This document shows positions 1 to 7,956 of a stretch of 38,847 bases of DNA, piece by piece. Position 1 is the first letter of the stretch; each line of letters begins with the position of its first letter. The stretch lies in contig NZ_JAAHBQ010000034.1 of the NCBI RefSeq assembly GCF_020144665.1, positions 1-38,847 on the forward strand, written 5' to 3'. The DNA is from Oscillatoria salina IIICB1. GTDB lineage: Bacteria > Cyanobacteriota > Cyanobacteriia > Cyanobacteriales > SIO1D9. The translations under genes and the position numbers were made by a program. The notes beneath the pieces are model-generated. The model worked only from the letters and a program-made list of their open reading frames with translations, made no database searches and had not been told where the DNA came from.

Positions 1-6
1 CTCAAG

Positions 7-42
7 AAAAAGCTGCCTCCTTAATTGGGGGCGCTTTTTTTT
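7..42 (+). terminator. Rho-independent terminator of a gene lying left of the window
   Basis: An A-rich arm (AAAAAGC, then GCC.CC) pairs with GG.GGC and GCTTTTT around a TTAATT loop, and the T-run continues to about 42. The arms are A-rich on one side and T-rich on the other, so it could work in both directions. No gene is visible to its left. Confidence 0.7.
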
Positions 43-122
43 GTGCATTTTAGCTTCTATAGCTGTAAAATTGCGCGCGATCGCCTATCCTAAACTTTAG
101 AGCGATCGGGGGTAAGCATCAA

Positions 123-536
123 ATGAATGATTTTCTGTTTGGAATTTTCCTAATGTTGGTAATTTTGGGGGTATATTCCTGGTTATCAACTTCACCGGCA
201 TCAGCGCAAGTAGCGATCGCTGAAATTAACTACAAAGGAAAAGTCAAGGGTTCTGAATCAGACGAATATATCGAAATTGTTAATAATGGTTCAACTCCTG
301 CCGATTTGTCTGGTTGGCGAATTGAAGCTGGTAATGTTGACCAAGTTTTCTATTTTCCTGCCAGAACTATCTTAAATCCTGGCGATCGCATTCGAGTATA
401 TACGAATGAGATTCATCCAGAGTGGGGAGGCTTTAGCTTCGCTAGTAACCAACCAATCTGGAATAATAAAGGCGATGAAGGACTACTTTACGACGCAGCA
501 GGGAATTTAGTTGCTAGTCAGCGCTATAGTTCTTAG
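123..536 (+). CDS. small secreted lamin-tail-domain (LTD) protein
   Basis: A 137-residue protein. Residues 1-29 form a hydrophobic signal peptide or anchor ending in SPASAQ, with likely cleavage near residue 29. The rest matches the lamin-tail beta-sandwich pattern: AEINYKGK, then DEYIEIVNNG, DLSGWRIE, LNPGDRIRVYTNE and a final NKGDEGLLYDAAGNLV. LTD domains in bacteria occur on exported proteins, often nucleases or surface proteins, and are thought to mediate binding. Here the domain stands alone with no catalytic partner. The gene follows a terminator and is probably its own transcription unit. The family call is from the sequence pattern; the function is not known. Confidence 0.75.
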   Translation: MNDFLFGIFLMLVILGVYSWLSTSPASAQVAIAEINYKGKVKGSESDEYIEIVNNGSTPADLSGWRIEAGNVDQVFYFPARTILNPGDRIRVYTNEIHPEWGGFSFASNQPIWNNKGDEGLLYDAAGNLVASQRYSS

Positions 537-628
537 GGGCGCTTGAGTTCAGTTTGCCCCTTGGTAAGTAGTCACCAACTGCATTTAATGATTCCTACAA
601 AAGGTGGAAAGCGGATTGTTAATCCAGA

Positions 629-671
629 CGAAGCTTCTGTTTCTTAGTTACGAAAAACGAAACAAGCTTCG
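629..671. repeat. inverted repeat upstream of carB
   Basis: CGAAGCTT (629-636) is the exact reverse complement of AAGCTTCG (664-671). Inside it GTTTC (639-643) pairs with GAAAC (659-663), giving a long hairpin about 100 bp before the carB start. There is no T-run, so it does not look like a simple terminator. It might be a leader structure or operator for carB, but only the symmetry is seen. Confidence 0.45.
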
Positions 672-777
672 CTTAAACCTCGCAAGTCAATAAATGCGAA
701 CAAAACGAACAGCAGATCGAGACAAGAACCGATAAAATAGTCTGGATTTAGTGTTAATCGATATACGACAAAAGCCT

Positions 778-3700
778 ATGCCGCGCCGAGATGACCTTCA
801 TAAAATTCTGATTTTGGGTTCTGGTCCGATTATTATCGGACAAGCTTGTGAGTTTGACTACTCTGGAACCCAAGCTTGTAAAGCACTTCGTGAAGAAGGT
901 TACGAAGTTGTATTAGTTAATTCTAATCCTGCCTCGATTATGACTGACCCGGAGACGGCGGAACGTACCTACATTGAACCGCTCATTCCGGAAATTGTCG
1001 AGAAAATTATCGCTAAAGAACGTCCAGATGCGCTACTCCCGACGATGGGAGGTCAAACAGCTTTGAATGTGGCTGTGGATTTGGCAAAAATGGGCGTTCT
1101 GGATAAGTATGGTGTAGATTTAATTGGCGCAAAGTTACCTGCAATTGAAATGGCGGAAGACCGCAAGTTGTTTAAGGAGGCGATGGAACGAATTGGCGTT
1201 CCGGTTTGTCCTTCGGGAATTGCCAGTAATTTAGATGAAGCGAAAGCACTGGCTGCGGAAATTGGTTCTTATCCGCTTATTATTCGTCCGGCTTTTACTC
1301 TGGGTGGTACTGGTGGCGGTATCGCTTATAACCAGGAGGAATATGAGGAGATGGCGGAAGCAGGTATCGATGCTTCTCCAGTGTCGCAAATCTTGGTGGA
1401 AAAGTCGCTTCTGGGTTGGAAGGAGTATGAGTTAGAGGTGATGCGCGATTTGGCGGATAATGTGGTCATTATCTGTTCGATCGAAAATCTTGACCCGATG
1501 GGTATTCATACGGGAGATTCGATTACGGTTGCACCCGCACAAACGCTGACTGATAAGGAATATCAGCGTTTGCGGGATATGTCGCAGAAAATTATTCGCG
1601 AGATTGGGGTGGAAACTGGAGGGTCGAATATTCAGTTTGCGGTGAATCCGACGAATGGCGAGGTGATTGTCATTGAGATGAATCCTCGCGTTTCTCGTTC
1701 TTCGGCTTTAGCATCGAAGGCGACGGGTTTCCCGATCGCTAAGTTTGCGGCGAAGTTGGCTGTGGGTTATACTCTCGATGAGATTAGTAATGATATTACT
1801 AAGAAAACTCCGGCTTCGTTTGAACCGACGATTGATTATGTGGTTACCAAGATTCCTCGCTTTGCTTTTGAAAAGTTCCCTGGTGCCCAACCTGTTTTAA
1901 CCACGCAAATGAAGTCTGTGGGCGAAGCAATGGCGATCGGACGGACTTTTTGCGAATCTTTCCAAAAAGCTTTGCGATCGCTGGAAACGGGGCGTTCTGG
2001 TTGGGGTTGCGATCTCAGTGAAAAGTTACCTTCTCTGAATCAGGTTCGCGCTAGTTTGCGTACTCCTAACCCGGAACGTATTTTTAGCGTTCGTCATGCA
2101 ATGCTGTTGGGGATGTCCTCGGAGGATATTTACGAACTAACGGGAATTGATATCTGGTTTTTGGATAAGATGCAGCAACTTCTGGAAACGGAAAAGTTTC
2201 TTAAGCGTACTGCCCTGAAAAGCTTGACAAAAGAAGAATTGTATGCAATAAAACAACAAGGATTTAGCGATCGCCAAATTGCTTTTGCCACGAAAACCAA
2301 CGAAGATGAAGTTCGCGCCTATCGCCAAGAGTTAGGTGTAGTTCCAGTTTACAAGGTTGTGGATACTTGCGCGGCGGAATTTGAAGCGTTTACTCCTTAT
2401 TACTATTCTACTTACGAGGAAGGAGAATCGGAAGTAGCGCCTTCTGACAAGCGCAAAGTAATGATTTTGGGTGGCGGTCCGAACAGAATTGGACAAGGAA
2501 TTGAGTTTGACTACTGCTGCTGTCACGCTTCCTATGCGTTACGCAAAGAAGATTTTGTGACAATTATGGTCAACTCCAACCCAGAAACAGTATCCACAGA
2601 CTACGATACCAGCGATCGCCTTTATTTTGAACCCCTGACCAAAGAAGATGTTCTCAACATTATTGAAATTGAAAATCCCGAAGGGGTAATTATTCAATTT
2701 GGCGGTCAAACTCCCCTAAAATTGGCAGTTCCCTTACAAAAATTCTTGCATAGTTCCCTGGCTGAGAAACTGAAAACGAAAATTTGGGGTACCTCTCCAG
2801 ATTCCATTGATACCGCGGAAGACAGGGAAAGATTTGAACAAATTCTGCGAAAATTAGACATCAAACAGCCTCCCAATGGAATCGCGCGCAGTTACGAAGA
2901 AGCCTTAGCGATCGCCGGACGCATCGGTTATCCTGTAGTCGTGCGTCCTTCCTATGTTCTCGGCGGACGGGCAATGGAAATTGTCTATTCGGATAAAGAA
3001 TTGGAACGTTACATGACGTTTGCGGTTCAGGTAGAACCAGACCACCCCATTTTAATCGATAAATTCCTCGAAAACGCAGTCGAAGTCGATGTAGACGCGA
3101 TCGCCGATCGTACAGGTAAAGTTGTGATTGGTGGGATTATGGAACACATCGAACAAGCAGGTATCCATTCTGGTGACTCAGCTTGTTCTGTACCTTACAC
3201 CAGTCTCGCTCCCGCCGCTTTAGAAACAATTCGTACTTGGACGCATAAACTAGCCAATGCTTTAAAAGTCATTGGTTTAATGAACATTCAATATGCAGTT
3301 CAAGGCGAAACTGTTTATATTTTAGAAGCAAATCCACGGGCATCGAGAACCGTTCCTTATGTTTCTAAAGCCACAGGTTATCCTTTAGCTGGATTTGCTT
3401 CCCGAATTATGGCAGGACAAACTTTAGCAGAACTGAAATTTACTGAAGAACCCACTTTAAATCATGTCGCAGTTAAAGAAGCTGTGTTGCCTTTTGGCAA
3501 GTTTCAAGGAACAGATATTATTCTTGGACCGGAAATGCGTTCTACAGGCGAAGTAATGGGTATTGACGCTGATTTTGGGAAAGCATTTGCCAAGGCAGAA
3601 TTAGGCGCAGGAGAACGTTTACCTTTGTCAGGAACGGTATTTGTTTCTACTAACGATCGCGACAAACCTTTAGTAGTGACCGTTGTCCGAGACTTTATTG

Positions 3701-4035
3701 AATTAGGTTTCCAGGTTATTGCTACCGAAGGAACTCAAGCAATCCTTGAAGAACATGGTTTAGATGTGGAATTAGTCTTGAAATTGCATCAAGGTCGTCC
3801 TCACGTTTTAGATGCAATTAAAAACAAGCAAATTCAACTGATTATCAATACACCTTCGGGACAAGAAGCGCGAGAAGATGGACGTTTAATTCGTCGTACT
3901 GCTTTAGCTTACAAAATCCCGATTATTACCACAATTGCTGGGGCAAAAGCTACTGTTTCCGCAATTCGATCCTTGCAGTCTCAACCTTTAGAAGTTAAGG
4001 CTTTGCAAGATTATATTACTACCAGTGTGAGTTAG
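778..4035 (+). CDS. carB: carbamoyl-phosphate synthase large subunit
   Basis: CarB makes carbamoyl phosphate from bicarbonate, ammonia (delivered by the CarA glutaminase) and two ATP, feeding arginine and pyrimidine synthesis. The protein (1085 residues from ATG 778) has the normal full length and internal duplication: an N-terminal ATP-grasp half beginning [22 protein letters not shown], an oligomerisation region, a second ATP-grasp half beginning [20 protein letters not shown], and a C-terminal MGS-like allosteric domain of about 150 residues. An in-frame GTG at 751 would add nine residues, but [11 protein letters not shown] is the usual cyanobacterial start. carA is not in this window, as is common in cyanobacteria where the two genes are unlinked. 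The TAG stop is embedded in the first TTAGGGA unit of the repeat block that follows. Confidence 0.97.
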   Translation: MPRRDDLHKILILGSGPIIIGQACEFDYSGTQACKALREEGYEVVLVNSNPASIMTDPETAERTYIEPLIPEIVEKIIAKERPDALLPTMGGQTALNVAVDLAKMGVLDKYGVDLIGAKLPAIEMAEDRKLFKEAMERIGVPVCPSGIASNLDEAKALAAEIGSYPLIIRPAFTLGGTGGGIAYNQEEYEEMAEAGIDASPVSQILVEKSLLGWKEYELEVMRDLADNVVIICSIENLDPMGIHTGDSITVAPAQTLTDKEYQRLRDMSQKIIREIGVETGGSNIQFAVNPTNGEVIVIEMNPRVSRSSALASKATGFPIAKFAAKLAVGYTLDEISNDITKKTPASFEPTIDYVVTKIPRFAFEKFPGAQPVLTTQMKSVGEAMAIGRTFCESFQKALRSLETGRSGWGCDLSEKLPSLNQVRASLRTPNPERIFSVRHAMLLGMSSEDIYELTGIDIWFLDKMQQLLETEKFLKRTALKSLTKEELYAIKQQGFSDRQIAFATKTNEDEVRAYRQELGVVPVYKVVDTCAAEFEAFTPYYYSTYEEGESEVAPSDKRKVMILGGGPNRIGQGIEFDYCCCHASYALRKEDFVTIMVNSNPETVSTDYDTSDRLYFEPLTKEDVLNIIEIENPEGVIIQFGGQTPLKLAVPLQKFLHSSLAEKLKTKIWGTSPDSIDTAEDRERFEQILRKLDIKQPPNGIARSYEEALAIAGRIGYPVVVRPSYVLGGRAMEIVYSDKELERYMTFAVQVEPDHPILIDKFLENAVEVDVDAIADRTGKVVIGGIMEHIEQAGIHSGDSACSVPYTSLAPAALETIRTWTHKLANALKVIGLMNIQYAVQGETVYILEANPRASRTVPYVSKATGYPLAGFASRIMAGQTLAELKFTEEPTLNHVAVKEAVLPFGKFQGTDIILGPEMRSTGEVMGIDADFGKAFAKAELGAGERLPLSGTVFVSTNDRDKPLVVTVVRDFIELGFQVIATEGTQAILEEHGLDVELVLKLHQGRPHVLDAIKNKQIQLIINTPSGQEAREDGRLIRRTALAYKIPIITTIAGAKATVSAIRSLQSQPLEVKALQDYITTSVS

Positions 4036-4115
4036 GGATTAGGGATTGGGATCTTGGGATTGGTGATTAGGGATTAGGGATTAGGGATTGGGGATTAGGG
4101 ATTGGGGATTAGGGA
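4032..4115 (+). repeat. G-rich heptanucleotide repeats (GGGATTA/GGGGATT) starting at the carB stop codon
   Basis: About twelve 7-bp units of the type TTAGGGA, ATTGGGG or ATTGGGA run from the carB stop codon to a closing AGGGAGACAAGGAG at 4111-4124. They resemble the short tandemly repeated repetitive (STRR) heptamers described in filamentous cyanobacteria. The G-rich strand is the carB coding strand, so the repeats would be transcribed as a G-rich 3' tail. Confidence 0.85.
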
Positions 4116-4128
4116 GACAAGGAGTATA

Positions 4129-4154
4129 AACTGATAACTGATAACTGATAACTA
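4129..4154 (+). repeat. AACTGAT heptanucleotide repeats
   Basis: Three and a half tandem copies of the heptamer AACTGAT (AACTGATAACTGATAACTGA and on). It separates the G-rich block on its left from the C-rich block on its right and has the same 7-bp period. Confidence 0.8.
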
Positions 4155-4162
4155 TTCACTGA

Positions 4163-4282
4163 ACCCAGTCCCCAGTCCCCAGTCCCCACCTCACCAGTCC
4201 CCACCTCCCCACCTCCCCAGTCCCCAGTCCCCACCTCCCCAGTCCCCACCTCCCCACCTCCCCAGTCCCCAGTCCCCAACCA
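4163..4282 (+). repeat. C-rich heptanucleotide repeats (CCCCAGT/CCCCACCT)
   Basis: Roughly sixteen units of CCCCAGT and CCCCACCT fill the space up to the start of the cytosine deaminase gene. Polarity is opposite to the block at 4032-4115, so the two halves can partly pair with each other. No promoter-like sequence is recognisable inside it, leaving the promoter of the next gene unexplained. Confidence 0.85.
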
Positions 4283-4292
4283 GGTGAGAAAG

Positions 4293-4724
4293 ATGGATGA
4301 ATTTATGGCTGCCGCGATCGCTGAAGCTAAACAAGGTTTAATCGAAGGAGGAATTCCCATTGGTTCTGTCTTAGTTAAAGATGGTAAAATTATCGGTCAA
4401 GGACACAACCAACGCGTTCAAAATGGCGACCCCGTAACTCATGCCGAAATCGATTGTTTGCGGAATGCGGGACGCATTGGTAACTACCAAAATACGATTT
4501 TATATTCTACTTTAATGCCTTGCTATCTTTGTGCAGGCGCAGTCGTCCAATTTAAGATTAAAAAAGTAATTGCTGGAGAGTCAAAAACCTTTCCCGGTGC
4601 CAAGGAATTTATGGAATCTCACGGTGTCGAAGTTATTGATTTAGACTTAGATGAATGCCAGCAATTAATGAGAGATTTTATCGCCAAAAACCCCTCATTA
4701 TGGAATGAAGATATTGGTGAATAG
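4293..4724 (+). CDS. cytosine deaminase, yeast FCY1-like
   Basis: A 143-residue cytidine/deoxycytidylate-deaminase fold enzyme predicted to convert cytosine to uracil for pyrimidine salvage. From ATG 4293 the zinc site is His50 with proton-shuttle Glu52 (THAEID), plus Cys77 and Cys80 (PCYLC). The family assignment to cytosine deaminase rather than guanine or tRNA-adenosine deaminase rests on two resemblances to yeast Fcy1: GQGHNQRVQ before the zinc site, and the C-terminal LWNEDIGE, which matches the WFEDIGE tail containing the cytosine-contacting Asp. A GTG at 4284 would add three residues. ATG 4293 is preferred, although no strong ribosome site is visible. The gene lies directly after the repeat block and 55 bp before the next gene. 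Function is by homology only. Confidence 0.82.
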   Translation: MDEFMAAAIAEAKQGLIEGGIPIGSVLVKDGKIIGQGHNQRVQNGDPVTHAEIDCLRNAGRIGNYQNTILYSTLMPCYLCAGAVVQFKIKKVIAGESKTFPGAKEFMESHGVEVIDLDLDECQQLMRDFIAKNPSLWNEDIGE

Positions 4725-4779
4725 TTACTAAATTTAAGAATATTTTCTCAGTATTTATTGCTTAATTAAACATAGTCAA

Positions 4780-5910
4780 ATGCCCAAAATAATTGCTATA
4801 TTTGCCTTTCTGGCTACGACACTATTCGCCAAATCAGTTTGCGCTAATGTCGGAGTTTTCGCAGGATACGGACATACAATTGAACTTACTGAAACCAAAG
4901 ATGTTGCTATGATTAGCGAAGAGGTAACTATCATTCCTGGAAGAGGACGCTTCTTATTTGATGGCACAATTCCCGGAATGAATAGAGTTGAATATGTTTG
5001 TCAATTTAAACTCCGGAATTTATCAAACGAAAAAGTAAGTATTCAAGTTGGTTTTCCTCTCAATTCGCAGTTTTTCAGTCCTCCCTATAGTAACACACGA
5101 GAAACAAGCGATTTAATAGTTGAATATGATTTTATTGCCCAAGAAAAAGGAAAAATATACAACGTCGAATATTTTCCTACTGATAGAAGCGAGCGACTAA
5201 AAAATATTTTTTCCTGGACAATCGAATTTGAGGCAAATGAAGAAAAAGATTTAGTAGTAACTTATTCTCTGCCAATTTCAATGGGTTTAAGTTCAACAGC
5301 TATTAGTAACGATTTAAGTTATCAAAAAGACTGGTATAAACAACTAGAAATGGCCTTTTTAGAATTATTCGGATATGTTACCGAAACAGGCAAAAGTTGG
5401 TCGGGAGTAATCGAAAAAGCAGAATTTGAAGTTTATATCCAAGGATTTGAAGATTATTTAAACAATCGTCCCCTATCCGAGAAAGTTGATGATGAGGGGA
5501 AAGACAATTTAATGCAAATGTTTAAGGTTTGGAATCCTTTATTTTGGCGACAGACAACTTGGAATGATTGGTCAGAAGATGAACAAGGTTTTCTGAGAAA
5601 GACTTATGAAAACTACGAACCAGAAACCAATTTAGAGTTTAATTATTATATATTATCATTCTTTCCCAAAAATATCGCCGAAGCAACTCTACTTCTGAAA
5701 AATTTAGCTAAAAATAACTTTCAAAAAGATGATTATGAAGATTTGAGAGACATTTTTCGAGAATATAATGGTGAAACGACAGGTAATCAAAGAATTCAAG
5801 AGTTTCTGAAGAATCAGAAATGGTATCAGGAAGAAAAGCAGCATAAAATTCCTGACGAAGTTATCGAATTGATTAACGAATATATCGATAATTATGAACG
5901 ACAAAACTGA
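4780..5910 (+). CDS. secreted protein of unknown function
   Basis: A 376-residue protein with a clear signal peptide (MPKIIAIFAFLATTLFAKSVCA, likely cut after residue 22). The mature N-terminus, with a glycine-rich start, a run like VAMISEEVTI, then VEYVCQFKLRNLSNEKVSIQVGFP, looks like an immunoglobulin-like beta domain. It recalls DUF4424-type exported proteins, but the match is by eye and weak. The C-terminal third (about 285-376) is charged and helical, with acidic and aromatic residues. No catalytic motif or membrane anchor after the signal is seen. It starts 55 bp after the deaminase gene on the same strand and may be co-transcribed, though the two products have no obvious link. Base composition is more A/T-rich than in carB. 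Confidence 0.6.
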   Translation: MPKIIAIFAFLATTLFAKSVCANVGVFAGYGHTIELTETKDVAMISEEVTIIPGRGRFLFDGTIPGMNRVEYVCQFKLRNLSNEKVSIQVGFPLNSQFFSPPYSNTRETSDLIVEYDFIAQEKGKIYNVEYFPTDRSERLKNIFSWTIEFEANEEKDLVVTYSLPISMGLSSTAISNDLSYQKDWYKQLEMAFLELFGYVTETGKSWSGVIEKAEFEVYIQGFEDYLNNRPLSEKVDDEGKDNLMQMFKVWNPLFWRQTTWNDWSEDEQGFLRKTYENYEPETNLEFNYYILSFFPKNIAEATLLLKNLAKNNFQKDDYEDLRDIFREYNGETTGNQRIQEFLKNQKWYQEEKQHKIPDEVIELINEYIDNYERQN

Positions 5911-6064
5911 GTAAATTTGCTTGTGAGTTGAGAAACATCGTCTATAGCAGAGAATGAGTTGGCTGTTGAGATCCTCATTTTCGGAAAACCTTGCTAGCAT
6001 AGGCTCTGTTGCTGCGCTGCTATAGCGGTGCTGGCACTACTGCGCCATTAACCGCTAAGATCGC

Positions 6065-6982
6065 TTAAATGATAAAGGATTCGCTGATGCTACTCTCACC
6101 TAAAGCCACTTTCACGCTAAAACTCTCTCCGATTTCGCCGCTAAACTGCAACTGGACGTTTTCAGTCTGTTTGGCGATCGCCTGCATCACTACTTCTTCA
6201 TTATCATTTAACACCATTAATTGCAAATCTTCTGGTAAATAAATTTCCTCACCGTAAGGATAAATATCTACCCAAATTTCCATTTCTAATCCTGTTGTTG
6301 GCGCAATTTTTACTAACAAAATTACCTCTTCGCCCCTTGGGGTCAATTTTAATAACTTAGCTCTTTGACGAGGTTCTACCTTAGTAGTTAAACTTGGTAA
6401 ATTACGGAAACTTAAAGCTATTTTCTGAGGTTGTAAGTAAGTTTCTACTTGCGACCAACCATCAGCAAAAATATTATTTATCCAGTCGCTTAACTTAACT
6501 ACTGAAGGCTGGTGATTTAAATATTCTAGCAAATATTCCAAAGATGCTAATTCATTTAAAGGCAATTCTTCTCTATTCACCTCAGAAACAAATCCTATTA
6601 GCGTTGCTTGGGCTAAAGATTGGTCAAACTGAACTGCTACATAGCCAATTCTCTCAGACCATACTTCCGGAGAAACTTGACAAATATCCGCTCCTGGTAA
6701 CACAGGAAGACACTCAATTTTACCGAGATTTTTAATTTCTAAATCTGCTGTATTTGTCAGAGTTTGCATGACTGGGTTCCAACTATTACTAGCTGCTAAG
6801 TTAGTAGCAATTCCCAAGCAGTTAAGATAGTAATTCACCGCATAAACTGCTAAAGTATTTAAATAAACTTGTTTGATTTTGTGTTCAACGCGATGCTGAC
6901 TAGAAAACTCTTGTGCTTTTTGGTGTGCAGACAAGCTTAAAGAAACGGTGAATGTGAGATTATGTTTAATTTTTTCAATCAT
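6065..6982 (-). CDS. DUF1822 family protein
   Basis: A 305-residue protein of the cyanobacterial DUF1822 family. The family signature is clear in the first 140 residues: VYLNTLAVYAVNYYLNCLGIATNLAASNSWNP, here split by eye into helix and turn, followed by ADLEIKNLGKIECLPVLPGA and VWSERIGYVAVQFDQ. No signal peptide, membrane segment or enzyme motif is visible, and the C-terminal part is a predicted beta-rich domain. A good ribosome site (GGAG about 8 nt before ATG) supports the start. It follows the sigma-factor-like gene by 23 bp on the same strand, an arrangement known from other cyanobacteria, so the pair probably form one operon. The molecular function is unknown; a role tied to its sigma factor is inference. 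Confidence 0.88.
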   Translation of the reverse strand: MIEKIKHNLTFTVSLSLSAHQKAQEFSSQHRVEHKIKQVYLNTLAVYAVNYYLNCLGIATNLAASNSWNPVMQTLTNTADLEIKNLGKIECLPVLPGADICQVSPEVWSERIGYVAVQFDQSLAQATLIGFVSEVNREELPLNELASLEYLLEYLNHQPSVVKLSDWINNIFADGWSQVETYLQPQKIALSFRNLPSLTTKVEPRQRAKLLKLTPRGEEVILLVKIAPTTGLEMEIWVDIYPYGEEIYLPEDLQLMVLNDNEEVVMQAIAKQTENVQLQFSGEIGESFSVKVALGESSISESFII

Positions 6983-7005
6983 TTTGCTTACTCCTATTAG
7001 TTAAA

Positions 7006-7671
7006 TTAGTCAGCTAAATACTCTTTAATAATTGGGGCTAATTTCTGCAAACATCGTAGGTAAAAACTACACAAAGTTGCTTGATGAATCCCTAATTCGC
7101 TTTCAATTTCTCGCCATTTATAGCCAGCAATTCTTTGCAAAGCTAGATAACGAAAATTCGCTGCTGGATTATCGGTCATGTGAGTCGCCTGGAAAATTCC
7201 TTCTGGATCGTCTTCTAGGTATTTAATAATTTGTTCGGAGAGCGAAGGATTTGCTTCATTTTCTCGATTTAACCACAGATCGTTATCTAAATTATAGAAA
7301 ATCCTTTGCGAGATCATCTCTGTTGACAGGCGACTATCTGGTAGAGTTATTTCCCGAATAGCTTCTACAAAAAAACGAGTGCCAAATAAAAAGTTTACCC
7401 ATTGCAATACTTCACCGCGTTCGGGAGAATAATTATCTATTCTTTCATAGATATAACAAAACAGTTTTTGTTTGGCGACATTGTAAATTTCGTCATATAA
7501 ACCAGGAAATTGTCGCCAATAGGGACGAGTTAGTTTACCTGATGTTTGGATAGCTTCAAAAAGCTTGGTAATAGCTATTTGTCTAGCTGGGCTTCTAGGG
7601 GGATACTGCTGCGCTTCAATCGCTATTCTCCTTAAATGTTTATTAAGTTCGTCAATATTCCCGTCAACCAC
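7006..7671 (-). CDS. sigma-70-family-like RNA polymerase sigma factor (cyanobacterial, DUF1822-linked)
   Basis: A 221-residue protein resembling the short sigma-70-like proteins that cyanobacteria encode next to DUF1822 genes. The middle (about residues 70-120: FCYIYERIDNYSPERGEVLQW) looks like a divergent sigma region 2. Residues about 180-212 (IAGYKWREIESELGIHQ, then LCSFYLRCLQKL) form the region 4 helix-turn-helix. The start is GTG 7671, supported by GAGG seven bases upstream. Region 2 is much reduced, so promoter melting ability is uncertain. It may be an alternative sigma factor or a DNA-binding relative. It stands first in a two-gene operon with the DUF1822 gene and is divergent from glgA across a 285-bp space. 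Confidence 0.75.
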   Translation of the reverse strand: MVDGNIDELNKHLRRIAIEAQQYPPRSPARQIAITKLFEAIQTSGKLTRPYWRQFPGLYDEIYNVAKQKLFCYIYERIDNYSPERGEVLQWVNFLFGTRFFVEAIREITLPDSRLSTEMISQRIFYNLDNDLWLNRENEANPSLSEQIIKYLEDDPEGIFQATHMTDNPAANFRYLALQRIAGYKWREIESELGIHQATLCSFYLRCLQKLAPIIKEYLAD

Positions 7672-7956
7672 CTTTTACCTCACACAACTTTTATAATTAA
7701 TTCGCTCCCTTTCACAGAGGTCTCACTTTCAGGAGAGAGAATTTAGGCAGAAAAATAAATTTGTTATAAAACTTTACATAACTCCCCAGTGGGGAAGTGT
7801 GCAATCGGGGCTTGGTGTTTTGGCGCCGCGATCGCAGAAAGCTTTAACCTACCTATTTTTTACCGCTTCCGTAGTCAGGAAAAAGAGGCAGGTTACTTAT
7901 TGACCGGGAAAATGTATACTTTTGTGAAGTTAACTTTTAGAGAGTAACGAGTAACC
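7672..7956. promoter_or_regulatory. divergent intergenic region between sigma-like gene and glgA
   Basis: This space should carry promoters for both directions. TATACT at 7915-7920 is a plausible -10 element for glgA, about 37 bp before its ATG, but no matching -35 with good spacing is evident. A small perfect hairpin, TCCCCAGTGGGGA, lies near 7792-7804. A HIP1 octamer occurs at about 7828. Promoter placement is by eye only. Confidence 0.35.

Noticed and set aside
751-777. GTG start for carB at 751
   Set aside because: The nine extra residues are absent from the usual cyanobacterial CarB start, which matches [11 protein letters not shown] at 778.
5911-6064. GGCTCTGTTGC at 6001, similar to the terminal repeat of some insertion sequences
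   Set aside because: Only one short match, with no second end, transposase or target duplication.
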